In this document: one piece after another, positions 22,856 to 36,146 of the stretch
Layout of the letters: each line of letters begins with the position of its first letter
How positions within the stretch are numbered: the stretch's first letter is position 1
Assembly: GCF_027580225.2 (NCBI RefSeq)
Contig: NC_073359.2
Location: 14,144,001-14,208,000 of the forward strand
From: Misgurnus anguillicaudatus
Taxonomy: Eukaryota > Chordata > Actinopteri > Cypriniformes > Cobitidae
Direction of reading: 5' to 3'
Length of the DNA stretch: 64,000 bases
The notes under the pieces: generated by a model
Databases searched by the model: none
What the model was told of the DNA's origin: nothing
Seen by the model: only the letters and a program-made list of their open reading frames with translations
Translations under genes and position numbers: made by a program

Positions 22856-24031
22856 GAACATCGAGGAACGGCTCCTGTGTCGGCTTGGAGCCTTTCTTTT
22901 TTGATGCCGCACAACCGCACCATTATGGAAGGCCGTTAAGGCAAAAACGTTACAAAAAACTGTTTTTTGTCTCCTCCACCGCGTGGTGGCCGATGTTGGG
23001 GAGCATCGGCTGTCAGCCTCTCACTAGATGTATCCTTAAGAACCTGGGTGAGGCTAGCGCCCACATTGCGCCCCCTAGTGGTTTCTTTGTGAGTATTTTC
23101 CGTGGAAAGTTTCTGAATTTCCACGTTTCCCTTAGCGGAGCTCAAACAGTTTTTTGTTTGAAAGCAGAGGGTCTGTTCTTTCATTTGGTATATTGTATGT
23201 TTATATATTTGAAGAAGAACATTTTCTGGAAGGCATTAAACTTTTGTGAAAATCATGAAAAACGCTGGCGCTGGCTGGCAACTTTTTTAAAAAAATGCTG
23301 GCGGTGAAAGAGTTAAAGGTTTCTCGAAGCAGATAGGTCAGCCGCGAAGCGGTTCCCAATTCGTCGGTCACGACGTGAGGTCTCCGTTCCCTTCCTTCAG
23401 GGAACGAGAGTTACATATGTAACCGATACGTTTTTTAACCATAAACCACTCAAACACATTGTACACAAAGTAATGTGCCTTTTATCCACAAAATATGGGC
23501 CATTTAAACATTGACATATCTTTAATATGTAAATAACATTAATTATGCATAATTTATAGGCAGAAATTACAAAAACGCATGTTTTCTGTGCACACATTGA
23601 TCGTAAGACCAAATTTTTTAGGATGGTTTCTACGCAGCTTTTTATAAATGGGCCCATAGCAAAGTCATTTTAAAGCATTTGCGTCACTGTGGCAATTTGC
23701 AATGCTTTCAGATCTTGCTAAAGCAAGACTTTGCATGCACAAAGTCCCTCCCCCGGAAAATGTCATTCTTTAACTGTTGACGATTTGCTCTTTTTTTTGG
23801 AAACCAGGACTGGTGATACTGATGCTGACCGTTGTGATCTACCTCATATAACGTTTTGTGTTTAAAAATAGCAGTACAAAATCAGTAACCTGATAAACCA
23901 CTGTTATTATTATTAGTACTAATATTTCTGCATTGCTAATTATTTACTTGATTAAGGATGTAATAGTTGTGTAACAGAAGTAGTAGTGTGGATATCATTA
24001 CCAATGGGTAAATGACTTTATTGAAACGTGA

Positions 24032-25221
24032 TTACAGTTTTTCTCAATTGCTAAAACACTATAACCAGGCTTTTGAACTAAAATTTCAAAACCATAACGC
24101 CATTTTTCAAGAAGCACAATCATTTTGCTGAACTATAACACTACTCCCCTGCTTTAACACACGAGTCAAATTTGGTGAACTTTTACTTCAAAACTCTACA
24201 CACAAATCCCTACATTTCTCAGTGCTTTCACCATCTGGTCATATGGAAAGCACTAGCATTCAATACTGTTCACTCAAGTCAGCACAGCTTAGGCTCAATT
24301 AGCAAACAATTACCAAGGTGGAAACACTAAGAGTCAAAATTTAACACACAGCAATCAGATCCTTCAATAGATAGATAAAAGGGCCCGAATCAGTTCACTG
24401 AGCTTTGGAACAATGGATCAACAGAGAAATGAAGGAATAGGTCAAGGAGGAGGACGTGGTGAAGGAGGTAGTGGTTACAGTAGAGCCCTATTCGGACAGG
24501 ATTAGTTTTACAGGGGGGACCTCTGAGAAAATCGAGCTTCTCATAGGTCCTCTATGAGAAGCTGTGTTTTTAATCCCATCCGAATCGGCCATGTCTGTGT
24601 TTTTCAACATTCAACATTACAAACACTCGTAGCACGTGCTCTTCTGCAATGCCCAAATGCATGAAACAGACACTCCCATCTCTGGAATAGCCTGAGAATT
24701 GTAATCCCGTCCGAATCGGTACATAAAATCACAGACGTCCTGTGGGGCACGTTGTTTGGAAAACTAATCCCATCCGAATAGTGCTTACAGTTTTTCTCGA
24801 TTGCTAGACACAAAAAAGATGGGATGTTGAGGCGGAATAATTTTTTTTACAAATGTTTTACAGTTGTGCTGTGTAGCACATGAATGAATAAAAATGTGCT
24901 TAATGTATACATTGATTGTGTATTTTTTGGTCATAAGAAAAGGTTTTTGAGCGGGAGAACCACAAGCAACTTACCAATTTTGGATATATAGTTTTGAATT
25001 TATTGCACCAGTTAGTAATACTATGTGTGTGGGTTTTTTTGTTTTCTGAGGGAAAAGTTTGGTTTTTCAAAGTGAATGGTTTTGAGTGTAGAGCTTCATT
25101 TTGACCTGAAAATATGATGTTTGGAGTATTGGGATGAGATGTTATGCAATTGTGTTTACTGTTTTGAGAATATGAGGCATAGTTTCAAGAAATGCGTTTA
25201 AGCAACTGAGAAAAACTGTAA
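24032..25221. mobile_element. Terminal-inverted DNA transposon, 1.19 kb, with nested MITE
   Basis: The left end ttacagtttttctcaattgc and right end gcaactgagaaaaactgtaa are inverted repeats. No transposase frame is seen. A second insertion at about 24486-24785 splits it, and a copy of the terminal word (acagtttttctcgattgc) follows that insertion at about 24787, so more than one rearrangement occurred. Confidence 0.75.
24486..24785. repeat. MITE with CTATTCGGACAGGATTAGTTTT termini
   Basis: The left end ctattcggacaggattagtt and right end aactaatcccatccgaatag are inverted repeats. Internal words (aatcccatccgaatcgg and aatcccgtccgaatcgg) repeat. It is nested in the element at 24032-25221. Confidence 0.75.
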
Positions 25222-26210
25222 AATAAAATCAGTGTAAAGTATAATTAGAAAATTAGTTAATTCTGTGAAAAACAAAAAGGATCGAGGTAACGGAGTGGCC
25301 AGCTCAATTCCCTGAACTCAATCACATTAAAACTTGTGGGGTGACTTTAAAAAGGCAGTTTTATATCAAATTCACGGGAACTGTGGATGCGTGGGCTGAA
25401 ATTCCTGTTTCTAGGTTTCAGAAGGCATATACATATATCTATTTTTACAATTTTTGCACTTTATTCATTTTTCTTAGTACACTGCTATTTTTTTTAACAT
25501 GTACAGTATGTAAATGTATATCAATACCTGTGATATCTTGGTAATATTACATATCTTTGCCCAGTCTCTGTACCGACTCTTATCTGAGGCCAGTTTGATT
25601 TCTAATATGGTTGTAACAAAAATATTTATTTTGACAAAGTTTGAGGTTTATACAAATTGTGTCATTTTGTAGTGTGTAGTTATAAGATTTATGGTTTTAT
25701 TTAGTTTATAGTTGTGATAAAAGCAGTTTCATCAAGTGCATTTGCAAAATAAATAGGAATATACACTAATTTGTGCATAAAACATCTTTAATGAGCACTT
25801 TTGTTTTCTTTGTTAAAAATAAGTGCTAAAACAGCAATCATTACACTAACCAAAATAAGTAGTGTTATTAATCAAATTACTTTAGGAAGAACATTTCTTG
25901 AAAATTATGTCACTGGCAACACAACTGTTACCTCTGAATAGATTTGTATGGTTTAACCAATCACTCTGCAACTTGTTAAAAGTACTTGATGCTTGAGTGA
26001 ACAAGCTCATGCTTAATTTGTTAAAATGTGAATCCCTCCTAGAACACATAAGAACAGGATATGGAGTGCCAGTCCGCAATCATCTGAATTTGACCCGGAA
26101 AACAAACCAAGCATACCAGGCATTTTATACAATGGACATCCAGGCAAATGGGGCCCGGCTTACAAATACATTTTTATCTACCAAACAATTACATTATTGT
26201 TTCGTTACTA
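25222..26210. other. Intergenic AT-rich stretch between repeats and the mccc1 3' end
   Basis: No exon or clear mobile element seen. It separates the block ending near 25.2 kb from the convergent end of mccc1 on the minus strand. Confidence 0.5.
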
Positions 26211-26216
26211 ATTACT

Positions 26217-26222
26217 TTATTC
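26217..26222 (-). terminator. mccc1: Candidate poly(A) signal of mccc1
   Basis: AATAAA on the minus strand, about 220 bases past the mccc1 stop. It is the first such hexamer downstream. Cleavage would fall near 26.2 kb. Confidence 0.5.
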
Positions 26223-26439
26223 CACAAAATAAACCACGCCAGAAAAACTTTCATAGATTTAGTTTTAATAGACTATACAAATCAAACAGAAAAAACAATC
26301 TAACATCTCAAAAATTATTAGGTTTTTCCAAACTACTGCCTATTAGGGAATCAGTCCAAGTTTTGAACATCTGTCCATCATATCAACATTTTCTTATAAT
26401 GCTGATTTCTGTGACATCACACTGAATGACATCACATTG

Positions 26440-29400
26440 TTATTCGGCTTTAGCTCCTTCCTTCTCTTCAATGTCCACCAATGTTGCATGGCGGTTTGCC
26501 TGTGAGCTTTCCTTGAAGAACACCTTTCTTATAACTCCTGCCTTAGGTGCACGGATGGTATGCTGTCCAGAAACACAAGAAAGTACTCTGTAGTAGTCAA
26601 AATTATAAACGGCACTGTATAGGACATTGATGAATTCTTACCTCCATTTTCATAGCATTCATCACCATTAAAGGGTCACCCTTCTGCACAAAGTCTCCAA
26701 CCTTGACTAGCACCTACGAACAAAGTAAAAATTCAGTTACACTAGTAAAACTGTATACATAAAATGGGGCGGGTATCTACGGTACAATAAACGTCACAAA
26801 ACATTGTGACATATTATACTACCTCGCCCACAGCACAATTATCCAGGTATTCAAATTCATATTGAATTATAAAGTGATTTTCACAATGTAGCATTGATAA
26901 ATATGATTGGATTGTGATTGAAACATGTTTAAAATAAATGCATTATTTTTGCATTATGTATATAACGGTTAGTAATGTTTTTGATATACTGTAATCAGTA
27001 CTGTATGCAGTTATCCTGATCTAGATCGTGTGATATGCACAACATGCAAATTCAACATGCACCTTCTCAATAGTGCCCGTCATAGGTGCAACAGCACCAC
27101 TCTGTGCACTGGAGGCAGTAACACCGGCCAGGAACTTGGGAACAGGGACATCAATTTGGGTGCTTCCCTCCTACAAGATAAAACAAAGCAGACCATAAAC
27201 AGACAATCCTCCACGCATGGCATGAATAATGCATGAATCATGATTTAAAAACAATACAAAAACCTACTGTAGAAAAGATGTGTATAGTGTTGTCCAGAAT
27301 GATAAGTTTGGGTCGGCTCATCACTCCATTGAGAGAGCACCACAGGTAGGTCACATCTCTGTCCATCTGAAGCTCACCTGACACATGAAACACCTGACCT
27401 TCAGTCTGACAAACAAAAAAATGTCACGTTTAGCCATTACATAATCCCCGACTATTAACTTTTAGACTAAGTCATATCCCTCAAACTCATTGCCACATAC
27501 AGGGCAGGCTTATGCACACTTTTTCAGATTGTAAAATATTAACATTTACCTCCATACGATACGTCCCATCTGGATTGTATGTAACAGACAAAGCAATTTC
27601 TGTAAAAAAAAAATATATGGAAAATTATGAACATTTGGATCACGTTTTACTTCAATGTCAAAAGGGAAAAAAATTGCCTTAACATTATAATTTTTAATTG
27701 TACATTTTTAAAGTACAATTATAAGTACACATTATGATAGTATGCTGTACTACTTTACCAGTTTCTTATGTAAATTTAACAAAAATGTAATCATATGAAG
27801 CAAACAAAACAAAAGCAAGTTTTAGTCATGAAATGTCAAATTTGCAAACTCTTAAGATAATTTTGGTTTTCTTTTGTTTGGATTGAAATATGAGCTGGAC
27901 TTTGAGAGATTCATCATCTCATCCAGAATCTCAAATCTGCTTTTATTATGATCAATGCCATCACTGCTCATATATAATGCATAGGATATGTTGCTATTTA
28001 AGGAAGTCTTGACATGAAGGAGGAATGATTATGTGTGCAGTCTATTAATAAGCAAACTGATTCTGCATTATTCACAATATTGTTCATGTTAAATGATCCT
28101 GTGGAATTTTTAGCCAGGACATTGATTCATGATCATGTGTCATCATATGTTAGATAACTTTTAGCTCAATGTCTGACCTGTCAGCAAAATCTTAAATTAC
28201 CTTAACCTCACTGAATTACAAGTTTGTAATAAACAAGAGTAATAAAAAGATGAGAGTTATATGCAATTACAGGCTGTGTCCTAAACTAGGCAGGGTAAGT
28301 AGTATGTCCAAATTCATAGTATTAAAAAAACAGTAGGCGAAAATACCCAGATGACCTACTGCTTCTGGCAAGGAAAGGGGTTATCCAACGAAGACCATTG
28401 TCGAAGGGGAGTTGTTTTATTTAAAAATACCCAAAAGCAGTAACACAGCTCTATTCAAATGCAAATACATATATTAAACAGCTGTCCGTTGTGGTTAAAT
28501 TGCGCTAGTTTAACGTCATTCCGGTTAACGACTAACTTGTTGTTGAGACAACGTATGTTATTTGATGTATCAACATGGCAGATGTAATAAGTCTGAATTT
28601 ATTCATACTATATAGTACCTACTCTTTTAACAGTCGATAAGTAGGTACTTCATTTAATGCAATGCGATTTCGGAAACAGCCACAGAATCACACATGGGCT
28701 ATTTTTATACAATGCCAGGGATTTTGCATTGTGATTGTGGTTTATTGTGGCCTAACACAGGAATGTATTAGTCATTGGCTTAAGATGAAAGCTTTGTTTG
28801 TGTGATTATTAGAGCATGAACACTTACTTTTGTCCCCTAGCTGCAGTGTCAGGTCCCTACATTGCAGGACATTGAGTCGTCTCCCGTTACTGCACGCAAA
28901 TGGTGAGTACATGTCTGCAAGAGAATGTTACTGGTTAACAACTCAAACAAGCTTCCTACTGCTATTATTGGAATGCATTTATAACTTATTAACTCAAAAA
29001 ATAATATACATTTATTTGATCTAATCTGTACTTGAATACATCCTGAAGCATCAGCTTTTTTCGCTTCTTGCATCAAATATGTTGAATCTACTGGCTTACA
29101 ATGGCTCTTTAAGTTTAAAAGTATTGTTCCTTTTATAAAACATGCACTTTTAATCTATGTGAAAGCACATACATAAATATTAAGATACTTGTGAAGTATT
29201 AATAATAATAATCTGTCACCGCTGGACTGGTCCCTGTATTTGTCTGTGTAGTGTTTTTCTTGTAGCAGCAGGCCCAGGGCAGCCTGACACAGGACTTCTG
29301 CAGACACTTCCTGTACTGATGGGAAGAGCTGATCATAGTGCTGTGTAATAAAACTTGTGTGAACGTTTCCTGCTTCAAACTCTGGATGTCCGGATAGACT

Positions 29401-32400
29401 CAGAAGGAACTCAATGTTGGTGTTTAGACCCACAATCTGAAGATTAAAGAGAGATCCGACTAAAATATAGCAGGACACATGAACACTATATCAAATATTT
29501 CCATTTAGAAAACTAGAAAATGTCTACCACTTTTTTTATCATAATTGGCATGATTGTCTAATGCAAGTCCTTAAGACAACATTTTATCTTTTATCTTTAA
29601 TTTGTTGGTATATATTTTATGTTGCAATTTGAAGATATACATATACATAAAAAAGGACTTTTAATTAATAACAGACACATTCAGGTTGCAAAATATGAAC
29701 CAATTATAGCACAGCCCAAACAGGCCTAAACCATACAATATTTCCAACAAAATATTCAGCATATCTTATAAATAAACAGATTACAGGAAGTAAAATATGT
29801 GCTGCTTCATGATGTTGTTGTTGTTTTTGATGGGAGTAAAGCATCTGTCTGACATGTGAGATTATAAGAGTAAGAGCAGAAAAACATTTACAAATGCTTG
29901 ACTATGCAAATGAGAGGTGAATTACGCTGCAGAGACAATGTTCACAATTCAACAGACAAGTGCATAGTTCACAACAAGTCTGGAAAATCTGGTGGAAAAG
30001 CCAAGCAGAAAGCTTTGGCTAACTTTAAGGAATATGCTGGGAAAAGACTGAAGACCATGGGAACAAATCAGCTTCATTCCTAGATAAACAACGTTTGATG
30101 TCATACATCAATCTGCACAGCGCATTTTTTTTCCGAAATACTAAGATTAATGTACTAGATGTACAAATCTCCTGAAATATCGCTAGCGTTGTGTGGTATT
30201 GTGAGTGTATGTCTTCCTCACCAATGCACACACACACTTTTCTTAGTAGGTTTTTTGTTCGAATATGAACTTATGGTTTGCTTACATTGTACTGGCGTAA
30301 GCAATATCTGAGTTTCTTCAGAGCAGCGGAGCGATCTTCCCCCCAAACCACCAGCTTAGCAATCATTGGATCATAGTGGGCTGACACCTCATCACCTTAG
30401 ACAAAATAGATACTCTATACATTAACATGTCAAAACAAAACCATATCCAAGTCAATGTGCATAATTCTGGTCCATATAACATTATGTTATCTCAAAACAA
30501 ATAATATCTAGGTTTATTTGACCAAATTCAAATAATGAGGAATAATATTTTTATTGTAAAAGTACCTTCTCGAACCCCTGTCTCAATCCGTGTGCACTGA
30601 TCTGCCTGCGGGGTTGACAGGTGAAGCAATGGCCCTGCTCCTGGCAAGAAGTTGTTATTGGGGTCTTCAGCATAAATTCTGGCTTCAAAAGAGTGACCCC
30701 TCAACACAATCTCTTCCTGAGTGAGGGGCAACTTCTCTCCTGCTGCCACCTGATGGACAGAGCAAAATTATAACACATTTTTATCATAAACTTTTCAGAA
30801 AAGCAATGCTGTCCAGCTGTGTAAAAAGATGTAATTGTGACCCCTTGTGGGCACATTTTCTGACATCATATTGCAAACCATATCCTTCAATAAGTCATTT
30901 TGCAACTACTAAACACTAAAGCAGCCACATCAATCAGTGGAGCTGTCTTTTATGACCAATGGGATTACCTTAAATGGTTAGTTAAGCCAAAAATAAAAAT
31001 TCTGTCATAATTTTCTCATCATCATGGTTCAAACCTGTATGAATTTCTTTTATTTTCTGATGAACACAAAATAATATCTTTTAAAAAAGGATGGTAAGCA
31101 CACAGATGATTGTAACCATTGACTTTAATAGTAGGAAAAACAATTATTATGAAGGTATTGTAAAAAATTATATTTTGATAAATGATGGTAAACACACATT
31201 TGACAGTATCTATTCAATTTTATCAATTATTTGTTTTTCCTACTAAGGAAGTCAATGGTTACAATCAGCTGTTTACCATAATTTATCAAAATATCTTCTT
31301 TTGTGTTCATCAAAATAAAATAAAAACTTATACAGGTTTAGAACAACATAAAGCTAAAAAGAGTAAATGATGACATAATTCATTTTTTTTGGTGAACTAT
31401 GCCTTTAGTATTCAATTTATTAGATCAGTGTGATGTTTTTACAATAATCCAATTTTAGCTACAGCAAGATGGATTAAAAACTTTGGATTTTGGTGATGCA
31501 CATATAGCTCACGTCCTAAAGCAGAAGAATGTTTCCCAAGTTTAAAACTTTGAACAAAAAAAACATTAAATCCCTAATCTAAAAAATAAATTAAGCAGCC
31601 TTTAAATTTTCATTTAGCCCTGCAGTAGATGCTGTCACCCCGTGTCTCACCCGCAGCTGCCACTCCACCAGGTCAGTTCCTGTGATCATCTCTGAAACAG
31701 GATGCTCCACCTGCAGACGTGTGTTCATCTCCATAAAGTAGAAATTGTGCTTGGCATCCATGATAAATTCTACTGTGCCTGTTAAAATAACATTCAGCTA
31801 AATTAATACATACTAGATTTTTTATAAACTTAGTATTATGCTAAATAGGTTTGCAATGGAAAATATATGCTCTACAATGAACAAAATGTATCATAAGTGC
31901 ATCATAAATTTGACATGACATCATCATCACCTGCTCCCACATAGTTGACGGCTTTAGCCGCTCGCACAGCTGCCTCCCCGAGTCTCCGCCTGACCTCAGA
32001 ACTAATGTCTGGCTGCAATGACACATACAGAGCCAATTCAATCACTGGGGCAGTTTCATCAACAACAAAAAACATCATAAATTATCATGTCACACCCATG
32101 TACTGAGGAATAATTGTCTCTTTATGTAAATTAATTTCTCATCTCAGCAATAAGTGGAGAAGTCTTCACGGGTCCACTTAGATCTGAAAACCCAAGGTCT
32201 AAGCGGGTTTGGGTCTAAAAGTTTCACGTTTGCCTCAGACAAGGGTCGGTTATAATAATAGCAGCATCAGGTAATTTAAAATGAATGTGTTTTTGCCGAA
32301 CTGACTAAAAAAAACCTAACTGTCTAGGGTTTGCGTCAATGTCCTTTTCCAACCCCTCCTCTGTTTGCCAAGAGCGCTTGCAACAACATGTGATGGGCGG

Positions 32401-34890
32401 TAGGTTAATTTTCATTGAGACAAATGTGTCAATCAATTTTAAATGTACAATTTACCTTGGTGTTTCTTTCTATCTGACCAAACATGCGGGGCTGCAGACT
32501 TGCCTTGCACACTCACAGTTTACATTCGGGTCCATTTGGGTGAAAAAAATGTCACTGGTTCGGGTTTGTCTCAGGTCGGGTATTTCTTAAAAAAAAAAAT
32601 TCTGCACATCGGGTTTGGGTAAAAGGTGAGTCGGGACATTTCATGTCGGGTCCATTTCTTTGGACACGAGAAGACCTCCATTTCTTTGGACACGAGAAGA
32701 CCTCTAAAGTGAAGTTCATGCGCTACAGTGAATTTACCATGGTTAAATGGTGTTATTAGGTTCAACGCAATGGAAAACTGTATTTAGTTTCCTGTAGCCT
32801 ACTGAGTGAATCTTAGGATGTAAGAAATGTTAGAACAACAGGATTCATTCTGCCAAACAACATTTCTCACGTAGCAACTTAAATTGCAAAAGACAATTTA
32901 ACTGACAGATGATGTAATTCATACCCCTGGAGCTTCCTCAATGATCTTCTGATGACGTCTCTGAACGCTACAGTCTCTCTCGAACAGATACACGACATTA
33001 CCATACTGGTCACCAAACACCTGCACCTCTACATGTCTAATACAACACAAATACTCACATATCATAACTTATCACATGGGAAATAATTAAGAGAATCTAA
33101 CAAAGCAGACCTTGGGTTCTCAACAAACTTCTCTATAAGCATGACATCATCATTGAATGACTTGCGGGCTTCTCTCCGGGCGGATTCCAGCTGCTCGTGA
33201 AAAGTTGCTTCTGAAACTGCAATTCGCATTCCCTGCGTGAATCGAAAAAGCAAAGTGACGTCATGTGCACTTACAGCATAACATTACAAAACTGCTATGT
33301 GAAATACAACTTTCAGCTCACTTTTCCACCACCACCACGAACAGCTTTGATCATCACAGGGTAACCGATCCGTGCCGCCTCTTTTTTAAGTTTTTCATCT
33401 GATTGGTCCTCTCCATGGTAGCCCTCAATGATAGGTACACCAGCAGCTGACATAATGTGTTTAGATGTGCTAAAACAACAATATGTGTTTTACTTAATAA
33501 AATAACAACACAAACTCTGATGTTCAAAGCATTTTGATAATGAAAACATTTTGCCCAAACCTTTTGATTCCCATGTCCCGAATAGCAGATGAAGGTGGAC
33601 CGATAAAGATGATACCTTCCTTTTTGCACTGTTCAGCAAACTCTGTATTTTCCGAGAGGAAACCGTATCCAGGATGGACCGCCTAACCGAGAATAAAAAC
33701 ATTTCCTTAAGTTTATTAAGATATTTTTTATTCTAAAGTCGACTGTAACCCATGTTTAGATCACAAAACTTATCTACACACTGACATACCTGTGCACAGG
33801 ATTTTTTGGCCACTTCCAGTATCTTGTCCATGCACAGATAACTCTGCTGAGACGCTGCAGGCCCAATATGATATGCTTCATCTGCCTACAGAGAGATTAT
33901 GATATATCACAAAAATAATATTATTTTAGAGATTTAAATCTATCATATCAGTCTTATATCAATCTACAGGCATCTCTACCTATGTGCATATCTATTTATC
34001 AAACGATAAATGACTGCTGCAATGTCTTTTATTTTTTCTCACCATGGCCACATGCATGGAATGTCTGTCTGGTTCACTGTACACCGCAACAGAGCGAACA
34101 CCCATCTTCTTAGCTGTTCGCATGACCCGACAGGCTATCTCTCCTCTGTTAGCAATGAGAACTTTCTCAATCCTGTCTATAGACAGACAAACATGTCACG
34201 TATAGGACTGCTTGCATATAATCCAAGTCCAACATGATAATGAAATAATAACAATAACAGTTTCCAATGTGATCTTACCCACAGAGGCATATCTGACAGA
34301 TCCTTTAGCACAGATCAGTTTCCTACAATCGAGGGAACACAAGATCTAAGTTTATTAACTATTTGGCTCTTTAATTTCATTTTCTTAGTTAATAGTAGGA
34401 CGAGAATCAGACTGCTCTCAAGGACATACCATTTGCAGAGGTGACCTCTCTATTATTCATTTCATTTTATACCATGCATATTCAACATTAAACAAAACTT
34501 TGTTTCACTTAAGGCAAAACTAGACTATGCACAACTATATTAAATTCACTATCCAGAGGTCATTTTAACAAACATGCATTTAATAGCTTTGTTTGTTTGT
34601 TTTTCTGAGCGCAAATGTGGCTTCTCGTGCAACTTTTTAAAAGCAAAGCCTAGTTGTGTATCAATATGAATCAGTTTAAAAGTGATAAATATTACAATTA
34701 ATCGTTTCTCTCTAAACACGAATAAGAAAGATCACGAAAACAAACGCTAGCTAAAAATTCTAGCTTTATCCACAACTAAATTTGGATAAAACATGTATTG
34801 CATGTGATAATATTAAGAATATAACATAACTTACAGTAGATGTTTGTTAAAAGTTCTGCTGATTTCAGTTTTCAGCAACACTGTAGCCAT
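26440..34890 (-). CDS. mccc1: Methylcrotonoyl-CoA carboxylase subunit alpha, mitochondrial (complete, 19 exons)
   Basis: Biotin-bearing subunit of the leucine-catabolic carboxylase; carboxylates its biotin with ATP and bicarbonate in the mitochondrial matrix, partnering MCCC2. Exons (5' to 3'): 34890-34835, 34323-34280, 34176-34043, 33885-33790, 33682-33561, 33469-33322, 33232-33111, 33036-32925, 32012-31931, 31778-31651, 30749-30566, 30395-30286, 29436-29220, 28914-28828, 27599-27550, 27405-27268, 27170-27063, 26713-26642, 26562-26440. They sum to 2133 nt, 710 residues (human 725), all GT-AG. Residues 1-33 form a basic presequence. Biotin carboxylase starts [13 protein letters not shown]. 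The glycine-rich ATP loop is AVRGGGGK (193-200), and [10 protein letters not shown] (323-332) carries the catalytic Arg. The biotinyl domain has MNAMKME with biotin-accepting Lys668. No key residue is missing. The 19 exons match the human count. Confidence 0.97.
28273..28683. repeat. MITE in an mccc1 intron
   Basis: The left end ggctgtgtcctaaactaggc and right end gcgatttcggaaacagcca form imperfect inverted termini. Words for AGTATGT and ACCTACT occur toward each other. It has no coding content and lies between the exons at 28828 and 27599. Confidence 0.55.
30966..31409. repeat. TTAA-type MITE in an mccc1 intron
   Basis: It starts ttaaatggttagttaagcc and ends ttggtgaactatgcctttag, imperfect inverted ends. 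Inner halves repeat gtaaacacacatttgacagt-type words in both orientations. The same family occurs at about 51180-51684. Confidence 0.7.
32155..32715. repeat. Dispersed repeat in an mccc1 intron with a 28-bp tandem duplication
   Basis: The region repeats gggtttgggt/cgggtcca words at both ends, suggesting an inverted-repeat element. Near the right end the sequence beginning ccatttctttggacacgaga occurs twice in tandem (about 32651 and 32680). No coding content. It lies between the exons at 32925 and 32012. Confidence 0.5.
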
Positions 34891-36069
34891 GATAACTGTG
34901 TTAGCATGCAGTAGTAGTCGCTACTACTAGTCGCTATTACTGAGACAATTAATTTAATTTTAGTTTTTTCGGCTATTTAACAGCTACACCATAATTAATA
35001 AATCGATGATATCTAAATATTAATTATCATATTCATTCTCGGTTTATTATTCGAGTTATAAATATCTTTAAAATTATATTTGTGGAAACAAGTACAGCCG
35101 GAACAGACGGCCGACCAGTTTGTCCACACCGTCTTGCCGTACTTTCACAGGCCAATCAGAGTCGAGAATTTGGACGCAGGGCGACTGGGGATATGTAGGC
35201 CCTTTCTCAATCGGAAGGCTGCGGCCTCCGGAGGTCGCATATGTAGGCTGCATACCTCATAAAGACTGTCTTATTTCAGAATATTAACGATTATAAAGTT
35301 GACTATTACTCTAAGTTAATCGTAAATTGTTGTAATATGTTTATGAATTGCGAATGTAAGGCTTAGTTAACTTAAATAAACCAGGCTTGATGACGTATGC
35401 AACCTGTATAGGCGACCTCCGGACGTTGCAGTCTTCCGATTGAGAAACGGCACTGTAGTTAGTATGTCAATATGCCCCAGAAGTTTTACTGTTGTATCCC
35501 ATTAGTTTCGTGAGGATGTTTTTTTATTTTGCACTTTTGTAAGTTCCTTAATGTTAAAATGTAAATGTACAGTAAATTATGTTTGAATAATGTGCACACA
35601 ATTTTATAGAGAAACATCTGGAAATAAACCTCATTAAAGTTTTATTTGAATTAAACACATAAAACAACAAAGTTTTCAATAGCTCCTCCTTAAAATGTCT
35701 TATATGCAAGTTAATTAAACATTTTTAACCACCAAGAATGTTTTCATTTTGCTCATTGTCTTATTATTACTATGTTATGGAAATTATAAATTGATTTGGT
35801 CAAAAACATTTAAATCTGTGTAATAATTGCATATTCAAAAGTGTCTTTTGTGGTTCATTATAAGCTATATTCCTTTTGTTAATTAGTAAATGTTTAGTAA
35901 GTGTTTTTAATTGTATTCAAATTATAATTAACTGAAATAACAGTAAGACTGATACCTTTACAACTTTTATTAATTTTTGTTTAGTCTGCTTCCTGCTTGT
36001 TATTTTTACACATCAGATTTAGCAATTACAAGAGGATTATGTCATTTTACTGAGCACATGACAACAGTA
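34891..36069. other. Region upstream of mccc1, with a MITE and the lamp3 3' flank
   Basis: Mccc1 and the next gene upstream are in tandem on the minus strand, so this 1.2 kb should hold the mccc1 promoter. I see no TATA box at a useful distance and no strong CpG island. A MITE occupies 35197-35450. The open frame at 35080-35262 on the + strand is mostly repeat. Confidence 0.45.
35197..35450. repeat. MITE with TTTCTCAATCGGAAG termini
   Basis: The left part tttctcaatcggaaggctgc plus cctccggaggtcgc is matched inverted by gcgacctccggacg and cttccgattgagaaa at the right. It lies about 300-560 bases upstream of the mccc1 start codon, inside the likely promoter region. Confidence 0.75.
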
Positions 36070-36075
36070 TTTATT
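36070..36075 (-). terminator. lamp3: Candidate poly(A) signal of lamp3
   Basis: AATAAA on the minus strand, about 72 bases past the stop codon of the lamp3-like gene. Confidence 0.5.
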
Positions 36076-36146
36076 CTTTGAAACCTGAAATTCAAATAAT
36101 GCAAAAAAAATATGAAATCACTTGATTGTAACACACATGTAGAGTC

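Larger units (their letters stand above)
21640..23420 (+). mobile_element. Truncated DIRS-type retrotransposon (RNase H, tyrosine recombinase, right end)
   Basis: DIRS elements integrate with a tyrosine recombinase instead of a DDE integrase. Here an RNase H segment is followed by a recombinase and then by a right-end sequence ending around ccttccttcagggaacgaga (23391-23410). Gag and reverse transcriptase are missing, so only the 3' part inserted or survived. The join to the LINE tail just upstream is abrupt (about 21600-21645). The ORFs are broken; the copy is inactive. Confidence 0.85.

Noticed and set aside
22852..23307. Open frame of 151 codons after the DIRS recombinase
   Set aside because: It covers the non-coding right end of the DIRS element; composition and lack of motifs suggest chance.
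25997..26425. 142-codon + strand open frame just downstream of mccc1
   Set aside because: It overlaps the mccc1 3' UTR antisense, includes the poly(A) signal region and shows no recognisable domain.
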